A DNA stretch of 64,000 nt from JAWLEP01 sp964553045 (GCA_964553045.1 CAZKJG010000014.1:26337-90336), one strand, 5' to 3'. Shown: positions 42,272 through 51,480, counted from the first letter of the stretch. The notes: generated by a model not told the origin, from the sequence alone. Numbers and translations are program-made.

Positions 42272-45237
42272 AGCAGAAGCAGACCAAGAGGAAGCTGAAT
42301 CTGGATCTGGACAGGCGCACCAGGAGAGTCGACAGGACCCTCGTCCTCCTAACGGCCCTGGCGGCGGGAGCCGTCTACCTCCTGACGCTGGCGCCCACCG
42401 TGAGCTTCTGGGACAGCGGGGAGTACATCACCTGCTCCTGGATAATGGGAATACCCCATCCCCCCGGCGTGCCCCTCTTCGTTCTGCTGGGGCGCTTCAG
42501 CACCATCCTGTTCTCCTTCATACCCGTTGTGGCCGTGCGGGTTAACCTCATGTGCCTCATAGCGGGAACCTGCTCCGTGGCCCTGATCACCCGGCTGTTG
42601 CAGAGGTGGGGCATCAGGATCGGCTTCCCGCCCTCGCTCTACCGCCCGATGGCCGTTGTTGGGTCACTCATGGCCGCCTGGAGCTACACCATCTGGCGAA
42701 ACAACAACGCCACCGAGACCTACGCCATGGCGCACCTGTTCGCCTTCCTGTCGCTGTGGGTCTTCGACATCTGGATGGAGCGAAGACGGGCGGGGCTGCC
42801 CGCCGGCCGGTTCCTCCTGCTGGTGGCTTACCTGATAGCGCTCTCGGTCGCCAACCACCTGAGCGCCCTGATCGTGGTCTTCCCCATCATGCTCATGTAC
42901 ATCCTCTACGCGATAAGGGGATACGCCGGTGAGTGGAGAAGGCCGGGATACGTGCTGATGATGCTGGGGCTGATGGCTCTGGCCTTCAGCGTGCATCTGT
43001 ACATGCCCCTGCGGGCTGTGCACAACCCCGCGGTGAACGAGACCAACCCCGAGAGATGGCCCGCCTTCCGTGACGCCCTGGCCCGAAAGCAGTACGGCCA
43101 GGTCTCCATGCTGGACCGGAAGGGTCCCTTCGGCGACCAGCTGAAGCTGTACATGGAGTACCTGTCGTGGCAGACCGGAAGGCCCGAGGAATGGGACCGT
43201 CACCTGGGCACCCTGGGCCGGCCGCTGGCCACAGTCCTCAGAATACTGCTCACCGCCGGGGTCTTCTACGGGCTGGTTGCGCTGGCCGTAAAGCGTCCCG
43301 ACCTGTTCGTGCTCATAGCGTTCACCTTCCTGATGGCCAGCTTCTTCTTCGTGGTGTACCTGAACTTCAAGACGGGCCCGGAGGGAACTCCCTCCGGGGA
43401 GGTGCGGGAGCGCGACTACTTCTTCGGGGCCTCCTTCACCCTGTTCTCCATACTGGCCACCATCGGACTGTTCTCCGCCCTGCGGGACCTGGCCGGAAGG
43501 GTGCGCAACTGGGGATGGGCCCTGATGCTGATACCGGCGGTGGCACTGGCCATGAACGCCCATCCCTGCGACCGTTCCGACACCTACATCGCCCGCGACT
43601 ACGGCGTCAACCTCCTGCGGTCCTGCCCGGAGGACGCAGTACTGATAACAAACGGCGACAACGACACCTTTCCTCTATGGTTCGCGCAGAACGTCGAAGG
43701 GGTTCGCCGGGACGTTGTGGTGAGCAACCTCAGCCTGATGAACACCAACTGGTACGTGCACCAGCTGACAGAGCGCAACCCGGAGCTGCTCAGCTACGGG
43801 CACGAGGGCCTTGTCGACTCGCTGCGGCCCGTCTTCGTCTGGGGGCCCACCTTCTTCCACGTGCGGATGACCGACTCCTACCCGGTCACCAACGCCACCG
43901 ACCACGCGATAATGAGGGCCACCTTCGACCAGGCCTGGCCCTGGTCGGCCGTGCACGGAGGGTTCGCCGCCGTGGTTCCCAGCGACGGCCGGGGCAACCA
44001 GGGCGCCATACCAATGCAGGACCTGCTGCTGCTGAACATGTTGAGCCGCCGACGACAGCACGGCAGGGAGATCTACCTGGCCGGTACGGTATCCCGCGAC
44101 AACCGGGCATACCTGAACGATTACCTCGAGATGGAGGGGCTGGTCTACAGGATAACCCGCCAGCCGGTGGGCCAGGAGGTGGACGTGCCGCGCACCTGGG
44201 AGCTGTTCCGGGACGTCTACACCATCAGGGGTTTCGACGACCCCTCGGTGCACAAGTGCGACCAGGCCCGCCAGCTCACACGGAATTACGCGGTGTCCCT
44301 GATAACGGGCATGGGCTACGCCGAAGTCGCGCGGGGCGATCCCGGGGGAGCCCAGGAGGCTCTGGCCCTGGCGGACAGCCTGTTCAGCGCCACCGCCTCG
44401 GAGTGGGCGCAGCTACTTCCCACGAAGTCCCTGGTGGAGGTGTCGATAGTGGACGGACTGGAGGGGCCGCGGGCCGCGGAGAGCTTCCTAATGCAGAGGG
44501 CGGATGAGGTTGCGGCCATGGGCCGGGAGCACGGGCTGTCCAGGCTGGAGAGCCAGGCCGAGCTGCTCAGGCAGGAGGCGGGGCAGACCTACGCCATGGA
44601 GACCCAGATGCGCGAGGCCCTTGACTCGCTGAGCGACGGTACGGCCCACGAGGTATGGCTGGGAGTGGAAGCCGACATGGCATTCGCCAATCCCATCTCC
44701 GCCCGCAGGAGGGTGCAGGCCTACGCGGACACCACGTCCAGACCGGAGATCGCAGCCCTGATGGAGAGCAGGCTGGAGGAGATAATCCGGGACGTCTCCG
44801 GTACGGGCAGGGCCAACCTGTACTCCACGGGCTGGTTCCTGATACTGGGCGGCGGAAGCCAGAGCCTGGATTCCCTCCTCGAGGCTTCCACCGACTTCTT
44901 CGCCAAGGGCAGGATCCTGGGCGGAGCCGCGGGAACCTGGATGATGGCCCGGAGGCTCCCCCCGCAGGAGCGCGACCTGGCCCAGGGCTACGCCCGGCGC
45001 ATGCTGGAGCTGGGTCGCGAGGGCTCTACCGAGCTAGCCCAGTGGTTTACCATGTGGGCCCGGCACCGGCCGGGCATGGAGCTGGCCCGCAGGTGCGCCG
45101 AGCTGGGGAGCCCGGCCCTGGCCTGGCTGGCCCTGGACATGGCCGACGTCCGCGAAGACCTCAAGCTGGAGCTGTTGGAGGACCCCTCCGTATGGCCGGG
45201 GCTCCGGCGGGAGCCGGCCGATGGTGGCGCCATCTGA
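42268..45237 (+). CDS. DUF2723 membrane protein (TMEM260-like)
   Basis: Large protein of 989 residues in the DUF2723 family, related to GT-C O-mannosyltransferases such as TMEM260. The N-terminal half has about 11-12 membrane segments; the first loop TVSFWDSGEYITCSWIMGIP HPPG is the conserved catalytic-type region with Asp and Glu. From about residue 430 it is extracytoplasmic and includes AVLITNGDNDTFPLWFAQN, conserved in bacterial members, and a long helical C-terminal region (about 660-989). GTG 42268 overlaps the recombinase stop. Probably glycosylates exported proteins (family-based inference). Confidence 0.82.
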   Translation: MKQKQTKRKLNLDLDRRTRRVDRTLVLLTALAAGAVYLLTLAPTVSFWDSGEYITCSWIMGIPHPPGVPLFVLLGRFSTILFSFIPVVAVRVNLMCLIAGTCSVALITRLLQRWGIRIGFPPSLYRPMAVVGSLMAAWSYTIWRNNNATETYAMAHLFAFLSLWVFDIWMERRRAGLPAGRFLLLVAYLIALSVANHLSALIVVFPIMLMYILYAIRGYAGEWRRPGYVLMMLGLMALAFSVHLYMPLRAVHNPAVNETNPERWPAFRDALARKQYGQVSMLDRKGPFGDQLKLYMEYLSWQTGRPEEWDRHLGTLGRPLATVLRILLTAGVFYGLVALAVKRPDLFVLIAFTFLMASFFFVVYLNFKTGPEGTPSGEVRERDYFFGASFTLFSILATIGLFSALRDLAGRVRNWGWALMLIPAVALAMNAHPCDRSDTYIARDYGVNLLRSCPEDAVLITNGDNDTFPLWFAQNVEGVRRDVVVSNLSLMNTNWYVHQLTERNPELLSYGHEGLVDSLRPVFVWGPTFFHVRMTDSYPVTNATDHAIMRATFDQAWPWSAVHGGFAAVVPSDGRGNQGAIPMQDLLLLNMLSRRRQHGREIYLAGTVSRDNRAYLNDYLEMEGLVYRITRQPVGQEVDVPRTWELFRDVYTIRGFDDPSVHKCDQARQLTRNYAVSLITGMGYAEVARGDPGGAQEALALADSLFSATASEWAQLLPTKSLVEVSIVDGLEGPRAAESFLMQRADEVAAMGREHGLSRLESQAELLRQEAGQTYAMETQMREALDSLSDGTAHEVWLGVEADMAFANPISARRRVQAYADTTSRPEIAALMESRLEEIIRDVSGTGRANLYSTGWFLILGGGSQSLDSLLEASTDFFAKGRILGGAAGTWMMARRLPPQERDLAQGYARRMLELGREGSTELAQWFTMWARHRPGMELARRCAELGSPALAWLALDMADVREDLKLELLEDPSVWPGLRREPADGGAI

Positions 45238-45766
45238 CATGGTGAGGGCAACCACCGTGATCGGTCTGGTCCGCGAGGGAAGGGCGGCCATGGCGGCCGA
45301 CGGACAGGTCACACTGGGAGATACCGTCGTCAAGACCACCGCGCGCAAGCTGCGCCGCCTGGGCGGAGGCAGCGTGCTGGCGGGCTTCAGCGGAAGCGGC
45401 GCCGACGCATTCGCGCTCCTGGAGAAGTTGGAGGAGAAGCTGGAATCCTGCCGCGGCAACCTGCCCCGGGCCGCAGTCGAGATGGCCCGGGACTGGCGAA
45501 AGGACAAGTACCTCAGGGAACTGAAGGCGCTGGTGGCAGCCGTGGACAGCTCCCACGCCCTGATGATCGGAGGGGCGGGAGACGTGGTGGAGGCCCAGGA
45601 CGGAATAGTCTGCGTGGGCAGCGGCCACGCCTACGCCCTGGCGGCCGCCAGGGCCCTGCAGGCACACACCAACATGAAGCTCTCCACCATAGCCAGGACG
45701 AGCATCTCGATAGCCCGCGACATATGCATCTACACCGGCGGAGACATCCAGGTGGAGGAGCTGTGA
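45221..45766 (+). CDS. hslV: ATP-dependent protease subunit HslV
   Basis: Proteasome-like peptidase of the HslUV complex. After removal of a short leader the catalytic N-terminal Thr would be Thr11 (or Thr5 from ATG 45239) in RATTVIGLVREG; the family motif ADGQVTLGDTVVKTTARK follows, then GFSGSGADAFALLEKLEEKL and IGGAGDVVEAQDGIVCVGSGHAYA. Length 181 from ATG 45221, which has GGGAG 8 nt upstream; ATG 45239 is the alternative and avoids the overlap with the DUF2723 gene. hslU follows in a GTGA overlap. Confidence 0.95.
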   Translation: MVAPSDMVRATTVIGLVREGRAAMAADGQVTLGDTVVKTTARKLRRLGGGSVLAGFSGSGADAFALLEKLEEKLESCRGNLPRAAVEMARDWRKDKYLRELKALVAAVDSSHALMIGGAGDVVEAQDGIVCVGSGHAYALAAARALQAHTNMKLSTIARTSISIARDICIYTGGDIQVEEL

Positions 45767-47094
45767 GCAAGGGCAAGTCCGCCGAGAGCTACTCGCCGGC
45801 GGAGATAGTGGGATGGCTCGACCGGCACGTCGTGGGCCAGGACAGGGCCAAGCGGACGGTTTCCATCGCCCTGCGCAACCGCTTCAGAAGACGCATGGTG
45901 GAAGAGCCCATGCGGTCGGAGATATACCCCAGCAACCTCATCATGATGGGGCCTACGGGAATAGGCAAGACCGAGATAGCCCGAAGGTTGGCCAGCCTGG
46001 TGGGCGCCCCCTTCGTGAAGGTGGAGGCCACCAAGTACACCGAGACCGGCTACGTGGGCAGGGACGTGGAGAGCATGGTGCGCCACCTCGTCCGGCAGGC
46101 GGTGAACCTGGCGGGCAGCAGGGCGCGCAGGGGCAAGGGCGAGCTCGCCGCCCGGGCCGCGGAGAGCAGGATACTGGACGCTGTCTCGAAGCTGGAAGAG
46201 TACGCTTCCACCCCCCGGGAGAGGCTTGCGCGCCTGTACCGGTCGGGCGCGCTGGACGAGGTCGCCGTTGAACTCATGGTGGCGCAGGAGCCGCCTGGGG
46301 TGGAGGTGTTCCCCATGGTCCCCGGCGCCGGCATGGACGGCGCGCTGGGGGAGAGCCTGCGGGGCATGATGAAGAAGATCATGGGGGGGCGCCGCAGGAA
46401 GGCCGTCATGACGGTGGCCGAGGCCCGGGAGAGAGTATACGAGGAGGAGATCTCCAGGCTCCTGGAGGGCGGCGACCACACCGACCGGGGCCTGAACATG
46501 GCGGCCGAGGAGGGGATCATCTTCATCGACGAGATAGACAAGATCATCGGCACCGAGGGTGGAAGCGGGCCGGACGTGTCCCGAATGGGGGTCCAGCGTG
46601 ACCTGCTGCCGCTCGTGGAGGGGTGCACGGTACAGACCAGGTACGGCCCCCTGCGGACCGACCACATGCTGTTCATAGCCGCCGGAGCGTTCCACGGGGC
46701 GAGTCCATCGGACCTCATTCCCGAGCTTCAGGGAAGGTTCCCCCTTCGGGTGAGCCTCGCCCCGCTGTCGGAGGAGGACCTGCTGAAGATACTGACCGAG
46801 CCGGAGGGTTGCCTTCTGAAGCAGTTCCGCGAACTGCTTGCGGCCGACGGTGTCCAGCTGGAGCTTACGCCGGGGGCCTCGGCCGAGGTGGCCTCTGTAG
46901 CCTGGAGGATGAACGAGTCCGGCGAGGACATCGGCGCCCGCAGGCTGCGACCGGTGATGAGCCACCTGTTGGACGAGTACCTGTTCGGAGCCCCCGATCT
47001 GGTTCGGGGAAGGGTGAAGATAGACCGCAGAAAGGCCTCGGCGGTTCTGGCGGGGCTTGTTGGCAAAGAAGATGAGGGTGATTATATCCTCTAG
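45763..47094 (+). CDS. hslU: HslUV protease ATPase subunit HslU
   Basis: AAA+ unfoldase that feeds substrates to HslV, 443 residues. N-terminal SPAEIVGWLDRHVVGQDRAK, Walker A MGPTGIGKTE, KYTETGYVGRDVESMVR, the inserted I-domain (about 110-230), Walker B GIIFIDEIDKI, sensor GRFPLRVSLAPL, and the C-terminal DYIL that docks into HslV. GTG 45763 overlaps the hslV stop (GTGA). A second MglA-like gene follows 30 nt later. Confidence 0.97.
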   Translation: MSKGKSAESYSPAEIVGWLDRHVVGQDRAKRTVSIALRNRFRRRMVEEPMRSEIYPSNLIMMGPTGIGKTEIARRLASLVGAPFVKVEATKYTETGYVGRDVESMVRHLVRQAVNLAGSRARRGKGELAARAAESRILDAVSKLEEYASTPRERLARLYRSGALDEVAVELMVAQEPPGVEVFPMVPGAGMDGALGESLRGMMKKIMGGRRRKAVMTVAEARERVYEEEISRLLEGGDHTDRGLNMAAEEGIIFIDEIDKIIGTEGGSGPDVSRMGVQRDLLPLVEGCTVQTRYGPLRTDHMLFIAAGAFHGASPSDLIPELQGRFPLRVSLAPLSEEDLLKILTEPEGCLLKQFRELLAADGVQLELTPGASAEVASVAWRMNESGEDIGARRLRPVMSHLLDEYLFGAPDLVRGRVKIDRRKASAVLAGLVGKEDEGDYIL

Positions 47095-47124
47095 AGTACC
47101 CAAAAGCGGAAGCGGGGAGGGCGG

Positions 47125-47703
47125 ATGCATCGTTCCGGAAACGAAGTCACCTACAAGATCGTCTACTACGGCCCCGGTCTGTCCGGGAAGACCACAAACC
47201 TCCGCAGGATAAGGGACTTCATAGCCCCGGAGAACCGCGGAAGGCTGGTGACCCTCTGCACCCGCGGCGAGAGGACCGTTTTCTTCGACTTTCTTCCCGT
47301 CAACTTCGCCAACATCGACGGAGACCGCATCAGGCTGCACCTGTACTCGGTGCCCGGCCAGGCCTACTACGCGCTCAGCCGCAAGGTCATCCTGGACGGA
47401 GCCGACGGCATCGTCTTCGTGGCCGACAGCCAGAGGGAGCGGGCCGATGCCAACCTCGACAACATGGAAGACCTGGCCCGAAACCTGAAGACCTACTCCC
47501 TCGACCTCTCGATGATCCCCATGGTGCTTCAGTTCAACAAGCGAGACCTTCCCGGCATTGTGGACGCCGCGGACATGGACGATTCCCTCAATCGGCACAA
47601 CTGGCCCACCGTCGAATCGGTTGCCCTGGGGGGCAAAGGCCCGGCCGAGACCCTCAAGATCATATCGTCCATGATGGCCAGAAGGCATGTCCGGAAGGGC
47701 TGA
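47125..47703 (+). CDS. MglA-like small GTPase, second copy
   Basis: Small GTPase of 192 residues, paralogous to the one at 36931. G1 GPGLSGKTTN (about 16-25), FFDFLPV, G3 LYSVPGQAYY, FVADSQRERAD and G4 QFNKRDLPG are nearly identical between the two, while the C-terminal halves differ. No lipid-anchor motif is seen. ATG 47125 follows GGGGAGGGCGG. It lies between hslU and an STT3-like gene with a 17-nt overlap to the latter. Function in polarity or envelope organisation is inferred from the family only. Confidence 0.88.
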   Translation: MHRSGNEVTYKIVYYGPGLSGKTTNLRRIRDFIAPENRGRLVTLCTRGERTVFFDFLPVNFANIDGDRIRLHLYSVPGQAYYALSRKVILDGADGIVFVADSQRERADANLDNMEDLARNLKTYSLDLSMIPMVLQFNKRDLPGIVDAADMDDSLNRHNWPTVESVALGGKGPAETLKIISSMMARRHVRKG

Positions 47704-49894
47704 GCTCACCAGGCAGGCCTCCACCGCAGTAGTTCTGCTCCTGGTCATCGGGGGTGGCCTCCTATTCAGGCTGGCCTTCGCGCGCGAGATCCTTCCCCCT
47801 CCGCCCCGCATGCAGGGCGAGACCACGCAGGCCTACCGCTACGCCAGGATGGTCTCCGAGGGGAAGGGAATACCGGAGAGGGATACGCTGGTCCTTCACC
47901 CCGAGGGCTTCCGCACGGGCAGGAACTCCATATTCGAGGAGTACCTGGCGGGCTGGGGGCATAGGCTGGCCGGAGGGGACTTCGACGCCTTCATCGGGGC
48001 TTTCTCCCTGTTCTTCCCGCTGCTGGCGGCGGCTGGCGTCTTCATGTGGGTCAGGGCGGCGGGCTTCGGCCGCGGGGCGGCGCTGCTGTGCGCTGCGGCC
48101 TACGCCGTCGTGCTTCCGGCTCTGCTGCGGGCGCGGGGGGAGTCCCTCTACCGTGAGACGGTGGCTCTTCCGATACTGGCATTCCTGGGGGCCTCACTCG
48201 AACGTTCCCTGCGCGGAGGGGGATGGCGATGGCGGGCGGCGGCCGCGGTACTCCTGCTGCTGGCCCTGGCGGCCTGGAAGGTCACGGCCTTCCTGTCGCT
48301 CTTCCTCTTCGCGTGGCTGGTCGTACGTCAGACAATGCGTGGAGACGTTCCCCGGGGCCTGGCGCTGCCCCTGGCCGGCGCGCAGGTTGTGGCCAGCCTC
48401 GCTCTCAGCCACATGCGCGCAGACGGCGCCATTCTCTCTCCGGCAACCGCCATGGCGGCCGCCGCGGCCGCCTCGGTACTGCTGAGGAGGAGCTGGTGGG
48501 TACCGGCGGCGGGAGGGGCGCTGGCCCTGGTCTTGGGTTTCCTGGGGCCGGAGAGCACGGGCCACGTGACCTCGGTCATACTGGCCAAGCTTCGCTTTCC
48601 CGGAGGACACCCCGCCGACCCCGGGCTGCTGTCGGCCGACGCCAGGCTCTTCTGGGTGTCCGGATACACCAGTCCGTCGCCGGCCCAGGTGCTGTGGCTC
48701 TTCGCCGTCCCCGCGGCGGTTGCCGCTCCGGGCTTCCGCAGGCTGCTGCGGCGGGCCGAGGGGGGCTCTATGGTCCCCTTCACCGTACTGTCGCTGGCCG
48801 GATACCTCTTCTTCGACCGGCTGGCCGTCTTCGGAGCCATGGCCGTCTGTCTCATGATGGCCGGCACCTTTGCCTCGCGCCGAACGCTGGCAGTTGCCGG
48901 AATGCTTCTCCTGGGAGCTCACTCCCTTACCGCCGACTCCACGGCCCGAATGCTCTCCCGCAGCGTGGGCCGGGTGGGCGGGGGGGGCTCGATGCTCACC
49001 GAGGGTGAGCTCTCAGACCTTCTCGCGTGGGTACGGGAGGAGACCGGCAGGGACGAGGCGTTTCTCTGCTACTGGCACATCTCGGGGATGATCTCCGCCT
49101 ACGCCCATCGGCCCGTCGTAACCCACACCTTCTTCGAGAGTGCCCGCAACCGCCGTCGGATACAGAGGTTCGCCAGCGCCATGTTCGGCCCCGAGGACGG
49201 CCTGCTCACCATGATGGCCGACACCAGGGCCGATTACGTCGTCTACCAGGCCGACTTCCTCTTCGACCGGTCGGCGGAGGGCCTGGTCTACCTGGCCGGT
49301 CTGAGGGAGATACCGGACGGAAGCTCGGCGCTGCTGATGCACTACGCTCCCGACAGGCTGGATTCCCTGCGGCCCGTGTACCGCGGACGGGCCCTTGCGG
49401 TGTACGCGTGCGAGGGCGAGCCGGCCGGGCCGGACAGCGCCGGACGACCGCTGTTCGACCCAGTATACTATCGGCTGTTCGAAGGCTCATACGGCCTGGG
49501 CGTGGCGGCCATGACCGACCCCGGGGGCACGGCCCGGGAGCTTGCCGTCTCCGGCAGGAGCGCGGAGGACCCGAAGCGCCTTTCCGCTGCGCTGGCCCTG
49601 CTCGCCGAGGCCGGTGCGCCCGCCTCGGACGGCCTTGCTGTTCTGCAGGAGCTGGTCGCCTCACACATGCGCGGCGGCTGGGACATTCGAAGGCTGAGGG
49701 AGGACTTCGCGCACTACCTCCACGGCTGGGGGCCCGACCCGCCGGCCAGGCTCGACCTCGCGCAGCTTCTGCTGGAGGCGGGAATGAACGAAGATGCCGG
49801 GGCCCAGCTGGAGCTGGCCGCCGACGCCCTGGGGGAGACGGCGCGGGTAAGGGCAATGCGCAGAAGGCTGCAGAGGGAGGGTGAGTCCCGATGA
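47687..49894 (+). CDS. STT3/PglB-like membrane protein
   Basis: Polytopic protein of 735 residues: about 11-13 membrane segments (10-420) then a soluble extracytoplasmic domain (about 430-735). The first loop (ETTQAYRYARMVSEGKGIP, LVLHPEGFRTGR) has the layout of the STT3/PglB oligosaccharyltransferase first loop, and the start of the soluble domain (LLAWVREETGRDEAFLCYWH, AHRPVVTH) parallels the region where STT3 carries WWDYG, here changed to CYWHISG. It may be a divergent protein- or lipid-glycosylating enzyme. ATG 47687 overlaps the GTPase gene. dapF starts in ATGA at its stop. Confidence 0.6.
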   Translation: MSGRAELTRQASTAVVLLLVIGGGLLFRLAFAREILPPPPRMQGETTQAYRYARMVSEGKGIPERDTLVLHPEGFRTGRNSIFEEYLAGWGHRLAGGDFDAFIGAFSLFFPLLAAAGVFMWVRAAGFGRGAALLCAAAYAVVLPALLRARGESLYRETVALPILAFLGASLERSLRGGGWRWRAAAAVLLLLALAAWKVTAFLSLFLFAWLVVRQTMRGDVPRGLALPLAGAQVVASLALSHMRADGAILSPATAMAAAAAASVLLRRSWWVPAAGGALALVLGFLGPESTGHVTSVILAKLRFPGGHPADPGLLSADARLFWVSGYTSPSPAQVLWLFAVPAAVAAPGFRRLLRRAEGGSMVPFTVLSLAGYLFFDRLAVFGAMAVCLMMAGTFASRRTLAVAGMLLLGAHSLTADSTARMLSRSVGRVGGGGSMLTEGELSDLLAWVREETGRDEAFLCYWHISGMISAYAHRPVVTHTFFESARNRRRIQRFASAMFGPEDGLLTMMADTRADYVVYQADFLFDRSAEGLVYLAGLREIPDGSSALLMHYAPDRLDSLRPVYRGRALAVYACEGEPAGPDSAGRPLFDPVYYRLFEGSYGLGVAAMTDPGGTARELAVSGRSAEDPKRLSAALALLAEAGAPASDGLAVLQELVASHMRGGWDIRRLREDFAHYLHGWGPDPPARLDLAQLLLEAGMNEDAGAQLELAADALGETARVRAMRRRLQREGESR

Positions 49895-50682
49895 GGTTCG
49901 TGAAGATGAGCGGGGCGGGAAATGACTTCCTGACCGTTGACAACCGCGACGGCTCCCTGGACGGGCTGCTGTCCGCCGATTTCATCCAGCGCGTCTGCAC
50001 CCGCAGCCTCTCGGTGGGAGCGGACGGTCTGCTCGAGCTGCGAAAGGACCCCGAGCACGTGTTCCGTATGGTTTACTACAACAGTGACGGTGGAAGGGCC
50101 GGGATGTGCGGCAACGGGGGAAGATGCATGTCGGTATTCGCCTCCATGCTGGGGCTGGCGGGCGACGGACCGTTCACCTTCCGCAGTGATGCCGGCTTAC
50201 ATCGGGCCCTGGTCCTGGGCCCGGCGGAGGCCAGGATCTGGATGCCCCAACCGCAGGAGGTGTTCCTGGACCGGGAGATCGAGCTGCCGGGCGGCCCGGT
50301 CCGGATTAGCCTGGTGAACACGGGAGTCCCCCATGCCGTGGAGCTGTCAGCATCCCTCGAAGACGCCACCTTCGCCAGGGCCCCTCTGGTGAGGAGCCAT
50401 TCGGAGACGGGAATCGAAGGGGCCAACTACGACCTGGTGAGAGCCTCCGAGGACGGGCTGGCCATGAGAACCTGGGAGCGGGGAGTCGAGGGGGAGACCC
50501 TCGCCTGCGGCACCGGGGCGGTGGCGGCTGCCTACGCAGCAGGAAGAGTACTGGGAATCGACCTTCCGGTGGCGGTCCGGGTGCGCAGCGGACTCGACCT
50601 GGAGGTGGGACGGGACGACCACGGATGGTGGCTGCAGGGAGAGGCGCGGCCGGTATTCCGCGGCGACACCCTGTCGGTGTGA
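49891..50682 (+). CDS. dapF: diaminopimelate epimerase
   Basis: Converts LL- to meso-diaminopimelate for lysine and peptidoglycan synthesis, 263 residues. The two catalytic Cys lie in GMCGNGGRC and LACGTGAVAAAYA; FVKMSGAGNDFL at the N-terminus and VNTGVPHAVEL complete the pattern. ATG 49891 overlaps the preceding stop (ATGA), with GGGAGGGTG upstream. Its presence implies a DAP-containing cell wall. Confidence 0.97.
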   Translation: MRFVKMSGAGNDFLTVDNRDGSLDGLLSADFIQRVCTRSLSVGADGLLELRKDPEHVFRMVYYNSDGGRAGMCGNGGRCMSVFASMLGLAGDGPFTFRSDAGLHRALVLGPAEARIWMPQPQEVFLDREIELPGGPVRISLVNTGVPHAVELSASLEDATFARAPLVRSHSETGIEGANYDLVRASEDGLAMRTWERGVEGETLACGTGAVAAAYAAGRVLGIDLPVAVRVRSGLDLEVGRDDHGWWLQGEARPVFRGDTLSV

Positions 50683-50704
50683 CATCCACGGGGGGCCGGG
50701 ACTC

Positions 50705-50733
50705 TTGACGAAGAAAGCGGGGAGGTCTATTTG
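50705..50733 (+). promoter_or_regulatory. promoter of tRNA-Gly
   Basis: TTGACG at 50705-50710 and TATTTG at 50728-50733 with a 17-nt spacer. Transcription would begin near 50740, nine nt before the mature tRNA 5' end. Confidence 0.55.
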
Positions 50734-50748
50734 ATTCTACCGTTCGGA

Positions 50749-50824
50749 GCGGGCATAACTCAGTTGGCAGAGTGTCAGCTTCCCAAGCTGAAAGTCGCGG
50801 GTTCGATTCCCGTTGCCCGCTCCA
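50749..50824 (+). tRNA. tRNA-Gly (anticodon CCC)
   Basis: Cloverleaf of 76 nt with encoded CCA. Acceptor arms GCGGGCA (50749-50755) and TGCCCGC (50814-50820), discriminator T 50821, CCA 50822-50824. Anticodon stem TCAGC/GCTGA encloses TTCCCAA, anticodon CCC, reading GGG. T-loop TTCGATT is standard. The D-arm holds the usual AACTCAGTTGGCAGAGT. An open frame runs through the whole tRNA into the next protein gene. Confidence 0.95.
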
Positions 50825-50829
50825 TCTCC

Positions 50830-51480
50830 CTGCTGCTGCTGACTACGCTTGCGCTGCTGCTGCCCGCGCGGGGTGCCGCCGCGTCTCCCCGGTGGGAGCG
50901 GGCCTGGCGGCTGAGGGCCGGCCTGGAGTTGGAGGGGGGCGGATCCGAGAGGGATAGGTTCCGCGCCGCGCAGAACCTGTTCGACCTGGGCCGGGGTCCC
51001 CTGCCCGACGTCTATGTGACGGACCTCACAGGCCTGCGTACGCGCATACGCTCCGGAGATCACCTGGCCTATATCGCCGCGGTCCTCGGGTTGCTGGAGG
51101 AGGGCAGGGTACGGGAGGCCGAGCTCTACATGCTGCTGGCAGGAAGGGATGTTCCGGCCACCAGAATGGATCTGGCGAAGGGCCTCGCCTGGTACGGACG
51201 CTACGAGCTGGGCGGCCACACCTCCCGCTTGCTGCAGCCTCCGGAGGACGTGGAGTCCCACAGCTACAGCTATCGAATAGCCGCTCTGATCGAGCTGGGA
51301 TGGATGGTTCCTGCGCCGGACGGGCTCTTCCATCCCGACGAGCTGGCCGGGGGCGGAGATCTGGACCTGGTCTGGGAGATCTTTCTCCAGAGGGAGGGCG
51401 ACCCCTGGCCCACCGACTGGATAAGCGTGGGGGATCTGGACGTCTTCCTGAGGCGTCGGCGTCCGGAGGGGATGAGATGA
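50830..51480 (+). CDS. secreted protein of unknown function, start unresolved
   Basis: Exported protein of roughly 210-250 residues, not recognised. It begins with an obvious signal-peptide core (SLLLLTTLALLLPARGAAA) whose codons start only 6-9 nt after the encoded CCA of tRNA-Gly. No ATG, GTG or TTG exists between the tRNA and this core. Possibilities: CTG 50830 or nearby, CTG 50788 within the tRNA 3' half (giving MKVAGSIPVARS plus the core), or TTG 50731 with GGGGAGG, which lies in the tRNA promoter. The mature part is helical with TPR-like spacing (AYIAAVLGLLEEGRVREAEL). The next gene overlaps as ATGA. Confidence 0.6.
   Translation: MLLLTTLALLLPARGAAASPRWERAWRLRAGLELEGGGSERDRFRAAQNLFDLGRGPLPDVYVTDLTGLRTRIRSGDHLAYIAAVLGLLEEGRVREAELYMLLAGRDVPATRMDLAKGLAWYGRYELGGHTSRLLQPPEDVESHSYSYRIAALIELGWMVPAPDGLFHPDELAGGGDLDLVWEIFLQREGDPWPTDWISVGDLDVFLRRRRPEGMR

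Noticed and set aside
42268..50682. Prophage or integron tied to the tyrosine recombinase
   Set aside because: The recombinase follows topA, the usual XerC/D context, and no phage, integrase-attachment or cassette genes are nearby.
50731..50829. CDS start at TTG 50731 reading through the tRNA
   Set aside because: The TTG lies inside the predicted tRNA -10 box, upstream of the transcript start; kept only as a possible start for read-through transcripts.
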